The notes: generated from the sequence alone by a model not told the origin. A stretch of 42,626 nucleotides of DNA from Pseudomonadota bacterium (GCA_018241225.1 JAFEEG010000034.1:1-42626), one strand, 5' to 3'. Positions 1 to 8,990 are shown, counted from the first letter of the stretch. Made by a program: numbers and translations.

Positions 1-222
1 AAGATGGGATGACTGGACGCTCACCAATGTTCGCTCGTAGAGCTTGTTGGAGATGCCACGCACGCTCCCACGGAGTGGGGTCGGATTCTGGCGCTTCTGA
101 ACGGCCGGAGTGAATGTGAATTGCAGAGCGCACGCTTGCTCGTCGGCCAGCTTTTCGGGAATACTGCTGGCACCACGCCCGAAGCTGATTCCGTACTCAA
201 TCCAGGACTGCTCAAATATTGA
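1..222 (+). pseudogene. Remnant of a second BoxR-like XRE-family regulator (5' end outside window)
   Basis: A plus-strand frame open from base 13 to a TGA at 220-222 encodes a peptide that aligns with residues about 97-142 of the BoxR protein encoded just downstream on the other strand. Shared stretches include QCS..E.VGD, a PEW/TEW motif, and ARLLVG followed by a Leu/Phe-Gly. The reading continues about 22 residues past that point and stops, so it never reaches the shikimate-kinase-like domain that BoxR has. A TGA at 10-12 interrupts the same frame, so the piece is probably a degenerate or truncated duplicate. It could also be the tail of a short regulator without the kinase-like domain, frameshifted near base 10. 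It converges tail to tail with boxR. The similarity was read by eye; the upstream half is not visible. Confidence 0.5.
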
Positions 223-258
223 GCAACCGGACGCGTGGCTCAAAACGCGCGTTGACTA

Positions 259-1242
259 CTACTCGCACCCTGTTTTCAGAGACTCCCATCGGACGACACC
301 CTTCAGGATTTGAAGCGCTTCTTGGGGCGTTCTCCCACTGGTATCGACCAACAAGTCTGCCTTCGCATAAAACGCTGCTCGTCCCTCGAGGATGCGCCGT
401 AGGTCATCCATCGCCTCGTTGCTCGCAGCCATCGGCCGCAAATCACCTTGGACGACCACGCGGCTCATATGCTCTTCAGGAGACGCCTTGAGGCAAACGG
501 TCGTGCAATGCGTGAGTAGTTGGCTGAACGTAGCAGTATCTGAGACGATGCCTCCTGGCGTCGCAATCACAGCTTCGCTGTGAATTTGGATTGTTTCCTC
601 GAGGGCACGCCGTTCGTAGCGGCGATAGGCATTCGCCCCGTACAGGTCATAAATCTCGCGCAGGCTGCAGCCGGCCATCCTCTCTATTTCCGAACTCAGC
701 TCGATGAATGGAAAGTCCAATTCTTCGGCCAACAGCTTGCCGAGGGTCGACTTGCCAGCGCCACGCAGGCCGACCAACGCAATACGTCGAGTGCGGCTGT
801 CATCAGCAGAGGCGGTTCCCAGCATCTCCCCAACAAGCAACCGCGCCCGTCGCAGGTCGCCCTCTTGGCGGTTTTTCAGCATCTCACGTATGAGCAGCCA
901 CTCGGGAGAACTGGTTGTGACGTCACCAACCATCTCCGCAATTGAACATTGAAGAGCAACCGCCACCTGCTGGAGCACGAGGATTGAAGCGTTGCCAGTG
1001 CCAGACTCCAAATTGGCAAGATGCCTCTCGGAGATGGCGGCCAACTGGGCGGTCGCCTTTCGTGTCAGTCCGCGGCGTGCGCGAAGGCTGCGCACTCTCT
1101 CTCCAATCGAACTCAAGAGCGCGTCGCGATTGTCAACGTGTCCCGCCCGAACCCCAATCTGGTCCTCACTTTGTTCAAGTCCTTCCGTCACGCACATTCC
1201 TCTCATTGTCTCGACCATAGTCTGCCTGGGCCACGCTGGCAC
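259..1242 (-). CDS. boxR: BoxR, benzoyl-CoA-responsive transcriptional repressor (HTH plus shikimate-kinase-like domain)
   Basis: This is the regulator of the box pathway. The protein has an XRE-type helix-turn-helix at about residues 46-105, containing GERVRSLRARRG and SERHLANLESG. A shikimate-kinase-like domain follows, with the Walker A motif GLRGAGKS at about 158-165. That two-part layout is the hallmark of BoxR/BzdR, in which the kinase-like domain senses benzoyl-CoA. It is the last gene of the minus-strand box operon, 32 bp after the enoyl-CoA hydratase gene, so it is probably co-transcribed and autoregulated through the operators between boxC and boxD. The start is uncertain: ATG codons at 1242, 1218, 1206 and 1197 are all in frame before the HTH, and none has a well-spaced Shine-Dalgarno. 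Identification is firm. Confidence 0.93.
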   Translation of the reverse strand: MPAWPRQTMVETMRGMCVTEGLEQSEDQIGVRAGHVDNRDALLSSIGERVRSLRARRGLTRKATAQLAAISERHLANLESGTGNASILVLQQVAVALQCSIAEMVGDVTTSSPEWLLIREMLKNRQEGDLRRARLLVGEMLGTASADDSRTRRIALVGLRGAGKSTLGKLLAEELDFPFIELSSEIERMAGCSLREIYDLYGANAYRRYERRALEETIQIHSEAVIATPGGIVSDTATFSQLLTHCTTVCLKASPEEHMSRVVVQGDLRPMAASNEAMDDLRRILEGRAAFYAKADLLVDTSGRTPQEALQILKGVVRWESLKTGCE

Positions 1243-1274
1243 ACCGGTCGACGGCCGAACAGGAAGGCTGACTC

Positions 1275-2084
1275 CTAATCGTGAGCACCGAAGGCGGCAG
1301 GTCTCTTCTCGTTCAACGCAGCGAACCCTTCGCGCGCATCCCGCCCCGCAAAGCCCAGCACTTCTAACGCCAGCGAATGCTCAAAAGCGGGCCAAGCTGC
1401 CCGCAGCCAATGATTGAGCGTACGCTTCGTAAACGCCAACGCTGTCGGGCTTCCTCGCGCCAGTTCTTGCGCGATGGACCGGGCTGTCGACTCAAGCTCG
1501 TCATCCGGCACCGCCAAGCTGACGAGTCCAATTCTCTCCGCTTCCTGGCCGCTGATAGCGTTGCATAGCAAGAGGTGATATTTCGCCTTCGCCATACCGC
1601 ACAGCAACGGCCAAACGACCGCAGCATGGTCTCCAGCCGCGACTCCAAGTTTGGTGTGGCCGTCAATGATTTTCGCTTTGTAGCCAGCAACAGAGACGTC
1701 GGCCAACAGGGCGACCGCGCACCCCGCGCCGACAGCTGCCCCATTGATGGCAGACACGATAGGCAAGTCGCAATCCATCATTCCTTGAACGATGGCTCGG
1801 CCCTCCTGCATCACCCTCAAACGAGCATCCTCTCGATCCAGCATTGAGCGAACAACTTCTGGGGTCCCTCCAGCACAGAACCCCTTTCCTGCACTCCGAA
1901 CCAGGATGCTCCGGACTCCAGGGGTCGCCTGCAGCCTTTGCCAAATCGAACCGAGGTGCGCATGACCGGCTGCGTCTGCAAACGGCATTCCGCCGGACGG
2001 CCCAAATATGACCTCTGCCACGCCACCTGCGCCGACTGCTACCTGGAGATGGGGCCCAAGGTCCCAAGATTGAAGTTCGCTCAT
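1275..2084 (-). CDS. Enoyl-CoA hydratase/isomerase family protein lacking both canonical glutamates
   Basis: A 269-residue crotonase-fold protein with oxyanion-hole segments around GFCAGG (68-73) and NGAAVGAGC (114-122). The two catalytic glutamates of classical enoyl-CoA hydratase are not where expected: the GGGCE position reads GAGCA (Ala123), and the second site aligns with His143. A GDHAA stretch at 151-155 offers Asp152. This suggests a different chemistry, for example isomerase, or a divergent active site. Its start overlaps the stop of the dehydrogenase gene by 4 bases (ATGA), so the two are translationally coupled. In the box pathway 3,4-dehydroadipyl-CoA must be isomerised and hydrated before oxidation. 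This gene and the second hydratase at 3649-4443 are the candidates, with this one perhaps the isomerase. Family is certain, substrate inferred. Confidence 0.88.
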   Translation of the reverse strand: MSELQSWDLGPHLQVAVGAGGVAEVIFGPSGGMPFADAAGHAHLGSIWQRLQATPGVRSILVRSAGKGFCAGGTPEVVRSMLDREDARLRVMQEGRAIVQGMMDCDLPIVSAINGAAVGAGCAVALLADVSVAGYKAKIIDGHTKLGVAAGDHAAVVWPLLCGMAKAKYHLLLCNAISGQEAERIGLVSLAVPDDELESTARSIAQELARGSPTALAFTKRTLNHWLRAAWPAFEHSLALEVLGFAGRDAREGFAALNEKRPAAFGAHD

Positions 2085-3652
2085 CTTGCGTCCTTTCGAA
2101 GCGGTGGTTGCGCCCCGGCAGCTCTTTCACGAATCCAGGGACTGACTCTGTATCTCTCGCCTCTGTAGTACGCATCCAGGCAGTCAAGCACCTGCGCGAT
2201 GCCTGCACAACTACTTAGCAGGTCACCGTTCCACTGACGCACCCACTCGAAAGGCCCTGCCGGATAGTTGACGCCAAGCTTCATCGCTGAGTCTGCGCCG
2301 AACTCATCACAAACACCGTGCGTTACCGCATCCGCGGCCTCGTTTGCAAGCATTGCGATGGTGCGAGCGACGACAAGACCTGGCGAATCCTTCATGAAGA
2401 CTGGATGAAAACCGAGCGCGGCGAGCCACGACCTTGCGTTTTCTGCGCCTTCAGCAGTAGCGGCCGTGTAGGCCAGTGGAAGCGGGCGGCCATGTTCAAC
2501 CAGCCGCGGGTTGAACCGATCGAATACGGCCACATGACGCTCGGGGTGGGCCGACGAGATTTCCCACGCGCATCGCCCGTCCGTCATCACGAGCTCGAAG
2601 TCTCCGGCCACAAGACCAACGGTCACCGAAGATGGTGCCCGGGTGACATTGCCTCCAGTGGCCGCGACCACAGCATTCGCAAGCCAATCTGCTTGAAGTC
2701 CGCTTCCGTGAACCACAACATCCCTTGAAACGACTACAGGTCGGGTCTCGACGGCAGACAAAGGCGGCACCGCAGCACCATCAGGGCCATAGGTGTAGAA
2801 GCCCCTGCCGGCTTTGCGGCCCAATAGGCCACCATCTACGAGTTCCTTCTGAACAATCGACGGCACGAACCGTTTGTCGAAAAAGTTTGCTGCGTACACC
2901 GACTGCGTGACCGCGAAGTTCGTGTCGTGGCCAATAAGGTCCATTAGCGCGCATGGACCCATTCGAAACCCGGCGGCCACCAAACACGCATCTATCTCGT
3001 GGGGCTGAGCTCCCTGCTCCTGCAAGATAGCCAGCGCCTCTGCGTAGAACGGTCGGGCGATTCGATTCACGATGAATCCGGGCGTGCTCTTCGCATGAAC
3101 CGGTACTTTCCCCCAACCTTTCGCAAGCTCGAAAATTGTTTCGGCGACCTGCTGCTGCGTCTGCAAACCGTGGACCACTTCCACCAACTTCATCAGAGGA
3201 ACTGGATTGAAGAAGTGCATGCCGACGACGCGCTCCGGATGTCGAAGCCCATTCGCTATCGCGGTCACGCTGATGGACGAGGTGTTAGTCGCAAGAATCG
3301 CATGTGAAGGCAGAAGCTCCTCCAGCTGCCGCAGGAGCGTGCGTTTCGCCTCCAGGTTCTCCACGATTGCCTCAACCGCCAATAGAGCCGAGCCAGCCTC
3401 TTCCAATGATGCGATGGCCGTGATTCGCCCAACAGTTTGCTTCGCAGCTTCCTCTGACAAACGCCCCTTCGCAACCAGGCCGCTCAGAGTCATCTCAAGT
3501 TGCTGCTTTGCCTTTGACGATGCCCCCTCCCGAAGGTCAAACAAGAATACGGGATGTCCTGCTTGCGCAGCGACTTGAGCAATTCCAGCGCCCATGATTC
3601 CGGCGCCGATGACCAGGACCGGAGCCGTGGTCCAAGACAAGACTTCGTTCAT
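2081..3652 (-). CDS. 3-hydroxyacyl-CoA dehydrogenase, PaaH-like (probable 3-hydroxyadipyl-CoA dehydrogenase)
   Basis: A 523-residue NAD-dependent dehydrogenase. The N-terminal Rossmann fold carries GAGIMG at 16-21, the NTSS motif at about 123-126, and MHFFNP at 145-150 with the catalytic His146. The first C-terminal helical domain follows, then a second repeat ending in NYPAGPFEW, as in PaaH/PaaC-type enzymes of roughly 500 residues. In context it would oxidise 3-hydroxyadipyl-CoA to 3-oxoadipyl-CoA after BoxD and the hydratase have acted. It overlaps the neighbouring hydratase genes by 4 bases at each end, so it sits inside a coupled translational unit. The thiolase that would complete the route is not in the window. 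The adipyl-CoA substrate is inferred from context. Confidence 0.9.
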   Translation of the reverse strand: MNEVLSWTTAPVLVIGAGIMGAGIAQVAAQAGHPVFLFDLREGASSKAKQQLEMTLSGLVAKGRLSEEAAKQTVGRITAIASLEEAGSALLAVEAIVENLEAKRTLLRQLEELLPSHAILATNTSSISVTAIANGLRHPERVVGMHFFNPVPLMKLVEVVHGLQTQQQVAETIFELAKGWGKVPVHAKSTPGFIVNRIARPFYAEALAILQEQGAQPHEIDACLVAAGFRMGPCALMDLIGHDTNFAVTQSVYAANFFDKRFVPSIVQKELVDGGLLGRKAGRGFYTYGPDGAAVPPLSAVETRPVVVSRDVVVHGSGLQADWLANAVVAATGGNVTRAPSSVTVGLVAGDFELVMTDGRCAWEISSAHPERHVAVFDRFNPRLVEHGRPLPLAYTAATAEGAENARSWLAALGFHPVFMKDSPGLVVARTIAMLANEAADAVTHGVCDEFGADSAMKLGVNYPAGPFEWVRQWNGDLLSSCAGIAQVLDCLDAYYRGERYRVSPWIRERAAGAQPPLRKDAR

Positions 3653-4443
3653 TTCTTTGTAATCCAGTTGGGAGGCCGTTTGGAAATGAAGGCAGCGAAG
3701 CCCTCCTTCGCCTCCTTTGTCCCGCGCACGCGTGCGATGGTTTGCGCCGTAAGTTCACGGACTTCAGGCGTGACCTGGGCGACGTTCAGTTGCGCAAACA
3801 ACGTCTTGACTTCGCGCTGAGCTTCGGGCGCTCCAATGAGCAAGCTTTCAACCGTACGTTCGACCGCTGCATCCAGGTTCGCAGCCGGAACCGCATCTTG
3901 GACAAGCCCGATGGTCAGAGCGGTTGCCGCACTGATTCGCTCTGTTGTCAGTGCCAAGCGCTTGGCCTGGCGCTTCCCAACTGCATTGGTGAGGTATGGA
4001 CCGATGACCGACGGCAGAATGCCGAACTTGACTTCGCTCACAGCAAAGGTTGCATCCTCGGACGCGATGGTGATGTCGCACACACACGCAAGTCCCACGC
4101 CGCCGCCCAGTGCGGCCCCCTGGACCCGAGCGATAGTCGGCTTCTTGCATTGTTCTATGCGGCCAAGCATGGCAGCGAACTTGCGAGCATCCTGGACGTT
4201 CCATTCAGCATCAGCTTCACTCGCGCGCTGCATCCATTGAAGGTCCGCGCCAGCCGAGAAGTGCTTGCCTTCCCCTGCGAGGATGATGACCCGGACGTGC
4301 GGATCGTCCTCAAGCGTCTTGAACGCCACGTCGAGCTCAAGAATCATGCTCTCGTCGAAGGCGTTGAAGACCTTTGGCCTTGCCATCATCACGCTTGCAA
4401 CGCCGTCTTTGCGTCGTTCGATTCGGACGCTGGTCATCGTCAT
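3649..4443 (-). CDS. Enoyl-CoA hydratase (LiuC-like type), probable dehydroadipyl-CoA hydratase
   Basis: A 264-residue crotonase-superfamily enzyme with the oxyanion-hole motifs FSAGADL (62-68) and GAALGGG (109-115). One catalytic glutamate is kept in SEVKFGILP (Glu137); the other site reads Gly117, as in the methylglutaconyl-CoA hydratase (LiuC) type, which this protein resembles. Two ATGs, at 4443 and 4437, can start it. The first overlaps the boxA stop by one base (TAATG), which suggests translational re-initiation. Its position between boxA and the 3-hydroxyacyl-CoA dehydrogenase gene argues for a role in beta-oxidation of dehydroadipyl-CoA rather than leucine breakdown. Family is certain, substrate inferred. 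Confidence 0.88.
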   Translation of the reverse strand: MTMTSVRIERRKDGVASVMMARPKVFNAFDESMILELDVAFKTLEDDPHVRVIILAGEGKHFSAGADLQWMQRASEADAEWNVQDARKFAAMLGRIEQCKKPTIARVQGAALGGGVGLACVCDITIASEDATFAVSEVKFGILPSVIGPYLTNAVGKRQAKRLALTTERISAATALTIGLVQDAVPAANLDAAVERTVESLLIGAPEAQREVKTLFAQLNVAQVTPEVRELTAQTIARVRGTKEAKEGFAAFISKRPPNWITKK

Positions 4444-5720
4444 TAGTAGGTCTCCAGATGAAGTCTTCCGGAACTCTTCAATGACGAACCTATGTCGTCC
4501 CAGTTGATTCCAGCAGTAGTTGCAATGTCTTTGAGGGCCAACAAGACGCCTTCCTCCATGGCCTTCAGGCCGCAGACGTAGAAGTGCGCATCGGCGTCAG
4601 CGAGCAGTTGGGCGAGGTCAGCTGAACGCTCCCGCATTAAGTCCTGAACGTAGCGCTTCGGAGCGCCTTGCGTTCGGCTGAAAGCCAGGTTGATGTCGAT
4701 GAAATCGCGGGGCAAGCGCTGAAGTGGCCCGAAGTAAGGCAGTTCTTCCTGGGTTCTTGCACCAAAGAACAGCATCAGCTTCCCGGCTTCGAATTTTCCG
4801 GATCCGCGCAGACGCCGGCGCCATTCGGTCATGGCACGCATGGGGGCGGAGCCGGTACCAGTGCAAATCATCACCACATGGCTTCGGGAATGATTTGGCA
4901 TCAGGAAGCTCGAGCCAAATGGTCCGATGACTTGGACCTGGTCGCCCACCTTCAGGTCACACATGTAGTTGCTCGCCACTCCACGTACGGGCTTGCCCTG
5001 GTGGTCCTCGAGGACTCGCTTGATAGTCAGCGAGATGTTGTTGTAGCCTGGCCGTTCTCCATTGCGAGCGCTAGCGATGCTGTACTGGCGCGCATGATGA
5101 GGCTTCCCAGCAGCGTCCGTTCCCGGCGGGATGATCCCAATGCTCTGGCCCTCGAGAACCGGGAACGGTTGAGCCCCAAAGTCCAGGACGATGTGATGGG
5201 TGTCGTAGTCTTTCCCGACCTCGGTGACACGGACGTTTCCGGTCACGGTCGCCGCGATGGATTTCTTCGCAGCGCGTGGACCGAATAGGTTTGTAAACGG
5301 ACGAGCCGCGCTCCATGGTGGCAACGTGGAACCGTATCGGGTGGTGGTCACAGGCTGCAGGTTCCCTACTACTGGCGCTGCCGGCGACTGCAGCTCGACG
5401 TTTGGAGCCGTTTCAGACGCGGTAGAACTTAGGGCTAGCTCCTCGCACGGAAGTTCTGCAGGCAAGACTTCCCATTCGAGTTGTTCAGCGACGCTATAGG
5501 CTCGCGCCTTCGGCATCGTGCGCCAGTTATCGATGCTCCCGGTCGGGCATGGAGAGATGCACGCCATGCAGAGGTTGCAAATGTCGGAATTGACTACGTA
5601 GTTCCGGCTGTCGTGCGTGATGGCGCCGACCGGACACGTGGCCTCACATGTATTGCAGCGAATGCAGATCTCAGGGTCGATGAGGTGCTGCTTTATGACC
5701 GCGGTATCAGCCAAGCTCAT
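4443..5720 (-). CDS. boxA: BoxA, reductase component of benzoyl-CoA 2,3-epoxidase
   Basis: BoxA passes electrons from NADPH to the diiron oxygenase BoxB. The 425-residue protein opens with a double [4Fe-4S] ferredoxin domain: cysteines 19, 22, 25, 29 and 48, 51, 54, 58, each quartet followed by Pro. A linker of about 90 residues leads to a ferredoxin-NADP reductase module with the FAD-binding RQYS motif, a nucleotide-binding GTGSAPMRAM stretch, and a C-terminal YVCG segment. This ferredoxin-plus-FNR fusion is characteristic of BoxA. A GGAG sits 5 bases before the chosen ATG. An 89-base gap separates it from boxB and contains a perfect hairpin. Confidence 0.96.
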   Translation of the reverse strand: MSLADTAVIKQHLIDPEICIRCNTCEATCPVGAITHDSRNYVVNSDICNLCMACISPCPTGSIDNWRTMPKARAYSVAEQLEWEVLPAELPCEELALSSTASETAPNVELQSPAAPVVGNLQPVTTTRYGSTLPPWSAARPFTNLFGPRAAKKSIAATVTGNVRVTEVGKDYDTHHIVLDFGAQPFPVLEGQSIGIIPPGTDAAGKPHHARQYSIASARNGERPGYNNISLTIKRVLEDHQGKPVRGVASNYMCDLKVGDQVQVIGPFGSSFLMPNHSRSHVVMICTGTGSAPMRAMTEWRRRLRGSGKFEAGKLMLFFGARTQEELPYFGPLQRLPRDFIDINLAFSRTQGAPKRYVQDLMRERSADLAQLLADADAHFYVCGLKAMEEGVLLALKDIATTAGINWDDIGSSLKSSGRLHLETY

Positions 5721-5760
5721 GGGGTCTCCGGTATCTAGTAGACGCGAGGTCGGGCAGGTT

Positions 5761-5783
5761 GAGGCCCGGCGACACCGGGCCTC
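5761..5783 (-). other. Perfect intercistronic hairpin between boxB and boxA
   Basis: GAGGCCCGG and CCGGGCCTC form a perfect 9-bp inverted repeat around a 5-base loop, in the 89-base gap between boxB and boxA. No run of T follows on the operon's strand, so it does not look like a full intrinsic terminator. It may be an mRNA-stability or processing hairpin that sets the BoxB to BoxA ratio, or a weak attenuator. The structure is read directly; the role is inferred. Confidence 0.6.
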
Positions 5784-5809
5784 TCATGCTCGCGTCGCCG
5801 ACGGCCTTC

Positions 5810-7234
5810 TCAGTTGAAGCGCACGTACTCGAAGTCGAGCGGTTGACGGTTGATGCCCATCACCGGAGGCGCAATCCAGTTTGCGAAATTGCCCGGCTCA
5901 ACTACGCGCCCCATGAGACTTGCCACGAATGCGCGGTCTTCGGCGGTCGGCAGCCAGTCGTTCTTCTTGGCTTGCCACTCGCTTTCGCTCACGACACGCC
6001 CGTCGGGCGAGACCTTGGCGCCAGAGAGCGCGCCAATGTTGCGGTGGAAGGCCTTGTGCGGAGTGCTGAGACGGAAGGGGATTCCGGCCTTGTCGATGAC
6101 CTTGTTCCAGCGCTCCACACCCGACACGGAGTCCTTGATGTAGTCATCGCGCAGGACTTCATTCAGCGCGTTGAGCATTGGGACTTCCTTCTCAACCAGT
6201 TGACCATTGACGGCATTCAGAACCTTGTAGGTTTGGCCCTTCAGGATGTGGTCGTCGACACGCTTTCCTTCTTCGTAGCGGCCTTTGAGACCCGTGGTGT
6301 AGAAGGTCGCGGCATTACTCGACTCGTCGGCGCCGAAGAGGTCAACGGTTACGGAGAAGTGGAAGTTCAGGTAGCGCTGGATGGTCGGCAGGTCGATGAC
6401 GCCGGCCGCGCGAAGCTTCTTGGGGTCGTCCGTCTTCAGCTCGTTCATTACTTGGCATGTACGCGCAATCACTCGGCTGACGCCCGATTCACCCACAAAC
6501 ATGTGGTGTGCTTCTTCGGTCAGCATGAACTTTGTCGTGCGCGCCAAGGGGTCGAACGCGGACTCAGCAAGGGCACACAGCTGAAACTTTCCGTCGCGGT
6601 CCGTGAAGTAGGTGAACATGAAGAAGCTCAGCCAGTCCGGCGTCTTCTCGTTGAACGCCTCGAGGATGCGAGGGTTGTCCTCTTGGCCGCTGCGTCGCTC
6701 GAGCAGAGACTCTGCCTCCTCTCGACCGTCACGACCGAAGTATTTGTGCAGCAGGTACACCATTGCCCAGAGGTGGCGGCCTTCTTCCACGTTGATCTGG
6801 AAGAGGTTGCGCAGGTCGTACATCGAGGGAGCAGTCAGACCAAGGTGTCGTTGCTGCTCAACTGATGCCGGCTCCGTATCGCCCTGGGTCACGATGATTC
6901 GACGGAGATTGGCGCGATATTCACCGGGCACGTCCTGCCAAGCCTTCTCGCCAAGGTGTTCACCGAAGTGAATCTTCCGGTCTGCGTCACCTGGGTTGAG
7001 AAAGATGCCCCAGCGGTAGTCCGGCATCTTCACGTGGCCGAATTGAGCCCAGCCTTGCGGGTCGACGCTGACCGCGGTGCGCAGGTAGACGTCGAAGCCA
7101 TGGCTGCCCTCCGGGCCCATGTCGCCCCACCAGGACAAGAAGTTGGGCTGCCATTGTTCCAGCGCCCGCTGGAGGGTGCGGTCGTCGCTCAGGTTGACGT
7201 TGTTGGGGATTTTTTCGGAGTAGTTGATGCTCAT
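5810..7234 (-). CDS. boxB: BoxB, diiron oxygenase component of benzoyl-CoA 2,3-epoxidase
   Basis: BoxB uses O2 and electrons from BoxA to form 2,3-epoxybenzoyl-CoA. From the ATG at 7234 the protein has 474 residues and begins MSINYSEKIPNNVNL, the usual BoxB N-terminus. An AAGGAG seven bases upstream supports this start over the in-frame codon six residues earlier. The diiron ligands known for BoxB are visible as Glu121, Glu151, His154, Asp212, Glu241 and His244, the latter sets in EGRH and EEAHH. Its operon position, after boxC and before boxA, is typical. Confidence 0.97.
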   Translation of the reverse strand: MSINYSEKIPNNVNLSDDRTLQRALEQWQPNFLSWWGDMGPEGSHGFDVYLRTAVSVDPQGWAQFGHVKMPDYRWGIFLNPGDADRKIHFGEHLGEKAWQDVPGEYRANLRRIIVTQGDTEPASVEQQRHLGLTAPSMYDLRNLFQINVEEGRHLWAMVYLLHKYFGRDGREEAESLLERRSGQEDNPRILEAFNEKTPDWLSFFMFTYFTDRDGKFQLCALAESAFDPLARTTKFMLTEEAHHMFVGESGVSRVIARTCQVMNELKTDDPKKLRAAGVIDLPTIQRYLNFHFSVTVDLFGADESSNAATFYTTGLKGRYEEGKRVDDHILKGQTYKVLNAVNGQLVEKEVPMLNALNEVLRDDYIKDSVSGVERWNKVIDKAGIPFRLSTPHKAFHRNIGALSGAKVSPDGRVVSESEWQAKKNDWLPTAEDRAFVASLMGRVVEPGNFANWIAPPVMGINRQPLDFEYVRFN

Positions 7235-7306
7235 GTCAGGCTCCTTCACCAAGTGATTTCAGAAAAGAATGGCCGGCCGCTCCGCCTGCGGCAGCCGGCA
7301 GGAAAG

Positions 7307-8965
7307 TCAGACGCGGTTCCAATCGAATGCGGCCTTGTCGCCCTTGCCGTAGACCTTGAGCGCGCCCTTCTCGCCCACGGCGTTCGGACGCTGGAAGATC
7401 CAGTTCTGCCAAGCCGTGAGGCGACCAAAAACACGAGTGGCCATGTTTTCCACCCCGTTGAAGCGGAGGTTGGCCTCCATCCCGGTCAGCGCGTCAGGGC
7501 TCATCGCGACACGCTCTTCGATGGCAACGCGGGTCTCGTCCGCCCAGTCGAGGTCATCCGGTGTGCTGGTCACCAACCCCAGTGCAAGGGCATCACCTGC
7601 GTTCAAGGCCTGACCAACCTTGGCGCGGACTGCTTCCAGGGGACCAGTCTCCTCATAGAAGCGGCGAGCCAGGCGGCTTTGGTCCGTGGCCATCGGGAAG
7701 GTGCCGAAGTTGAGTTCACCGACAGCAATCTTGGGACTCTTGTCCGGCTCGTTGGACAGGTCCAGCATGTAGCTGCGGTCGCAGGCGAGCGCCAATTCCA
7801 AGAAGCTACCTGCGAAGCAGGAGTGCTGTTCGATGAGAGCAATCAGGCTGCGGCTGCTGACGTCCAGGCGGCTGAACGTGCGGCGCAGCAGACCAATGGT
7901 TTCGCGGACAAGCCAGTTGTTCTTGTGCTCGGCCAAGACGGCGTCCATGGCGAGCACAGCATCCGCATCGCCTTCGGTCTTGATGAGCCAAGTGCCAATG
8001 TCCAGTTCATTGGTGCGCATCGACAGAATTGCATCTTCCAGTTCGCGCGCCAACACCAGGGGGTACCAGCTGGCACCGGCCGCCTCGATTTCCGCCAATG
8101 TCTTTGGTTGGGTACCACGCGGCGCCTTGACGGTGAACGTTGCGGTGCGTTTGCTGCGGTCAATTTCGACCGTCACATTCGCGTAGCGCAGTGCGTCGGC
8201 TTCGATGGTCCTGGACAGCGGGGTCAAACTCACACCTCGCGCCTCTGCCGGCCGGTCGCTGTCTGCTGCGAGCTCCAGCGCCCGCTCACGCACACGCGCC
8301 GCGAACTGGTTGGGCTTGACGACCTCGTCGACCAGTCGCCATTCGACTGCCCGCTGGCCGCGTACTCCTTCGCTCGTGGTGCAGAAGATGTCTGCCAGGT
8401 CGTGTCGGACGTGGCGCTTATCAGTGACTCGCGTCAGGCCGCCGGTGCCTGGCAGCACGCCCAGGAGCGGAACTTCGGGCAACGACACGGCCGAGGAACG
8501 GTCGTCGACCAAAATGATTTCGTCACAAGCCAACGCGAGCTCGTACCCGCCGCCGGCGCAGGCGCCGTTCACAGCCGCCAAGAACTTGAGCCCGGAGTGA
8601 GCCGAGGAATCTTCGAGACCATTTCGCGTCTCGTTCGTGAACTTGCAGAAGTTCACTTTCCAGGCGTGGCTGGAGACGCCGAGCATGAAGATGTTTGCAC
8701 CGGAGCAGAACACCTTGTCCTTGGCACTCGTAACCACGATCGTGCGGACTTCGGGATGTTCGAACCGAACTCGGTTGATGGCGTCGTTGAGCTCAATGTC
8801 GACGCCCAGGTCGTAGCTGTTGAGCTTGAGCTTGTAGCCAGGGCGCAGGCCCCCGTCTTCGGCGAAGTCAGCCGAAAGCGTGGCAACAGGCCCATCAAAG
8901 GTCAACTTCCAATGCCGGTATTGAGTGGGGTTGGTCTGGTAATCGACACGCGGGGATTCGGTCAC
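7307..8965 (-). CDS. boxC: BoxC, 2,3-epoxybenzoyl-CoA dihydrolase
   Basis: BoxC opens the epoxide ring hydrolytically and releases formate, giving 3,4-dehydroadipyl-CoA semialdehyde. The 552-residue protein is a long member of the crotonase family. The first crotonase-like half carries FCSGANIFML and NGACAGGGYELALACDE; the second half begins near residue 285 and keeps the ELALACDRSYML segment. The length and the C-terminal tail (PNAVGEKGALKVYG...) fit BoxC. It is the first gene of the minus-strand operon, so the promoter must lie in the 269-base gap to boxD, where the BoxR-type operators are found. A GGAGCC lies just upstream of its ATG. Confidence 0.97.
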   Translation of the reverse strand: MTESPRVDYQTNPTQYRHWKLTFDGPVATLSADFAEDGGLRPGYKLKLNSYDLGVDIELNDAINRVRFEHPEVRTIVVTSAKDKVFCSGANIFMLGVSSHAWKVNFCKFTNETRNGLEDSSAHSGLKFLAAVNGACAGGGYELALACDEIILVDDRSSAVSLPEVPLLGVLPGTGGLTRVTDKRHVRHDLADIFCTTSEGVRGQRAVEWRLVDEVVKPNQFAARVRERALELAADSDRPAEARGVSLTPLSRTIEADALRYANVTVEIDRSKRTATFTVKAPRGTQPKTLAEIEAAGASWYPLVLARELEDAILSMRTNELDIGTWLIKTEGDADAVLAMDAVLAEHKNNWLVRETIGLLRRTFSRLDVSSRSLIALIEQHSCFAGSFLELALACDRSYMLDLSNEPDKSPKIAVGELNFGTFPMATDQSRLARRFYEETGPLEAVRAKVGQALNAGDALALGLVTSTPDDLDWADETRVAIEERVAMSPDALTGMEANLRFNGVENMATRVFGRLTAWQNWIFQRPNAVGEKGALKVYGKGDKAAFDWNRV

Positions 8966-8990
8966 GGGTTGGCTCCTTGTTTACGATGAC

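Noticed and set aside
5759..6865. 368-residue plus-strand frame opposite boxB
   Set aside because: It lies antisense to boxB, whose diiron ligands and length are all in place; high GC at third positions creates the shadow.
6956..8989. 677-residue plus-strand frame opposite boxC
   Set aside because: It is a complementary-strand shadow of the clearly identified boxC gene, and its translation matches no known family.
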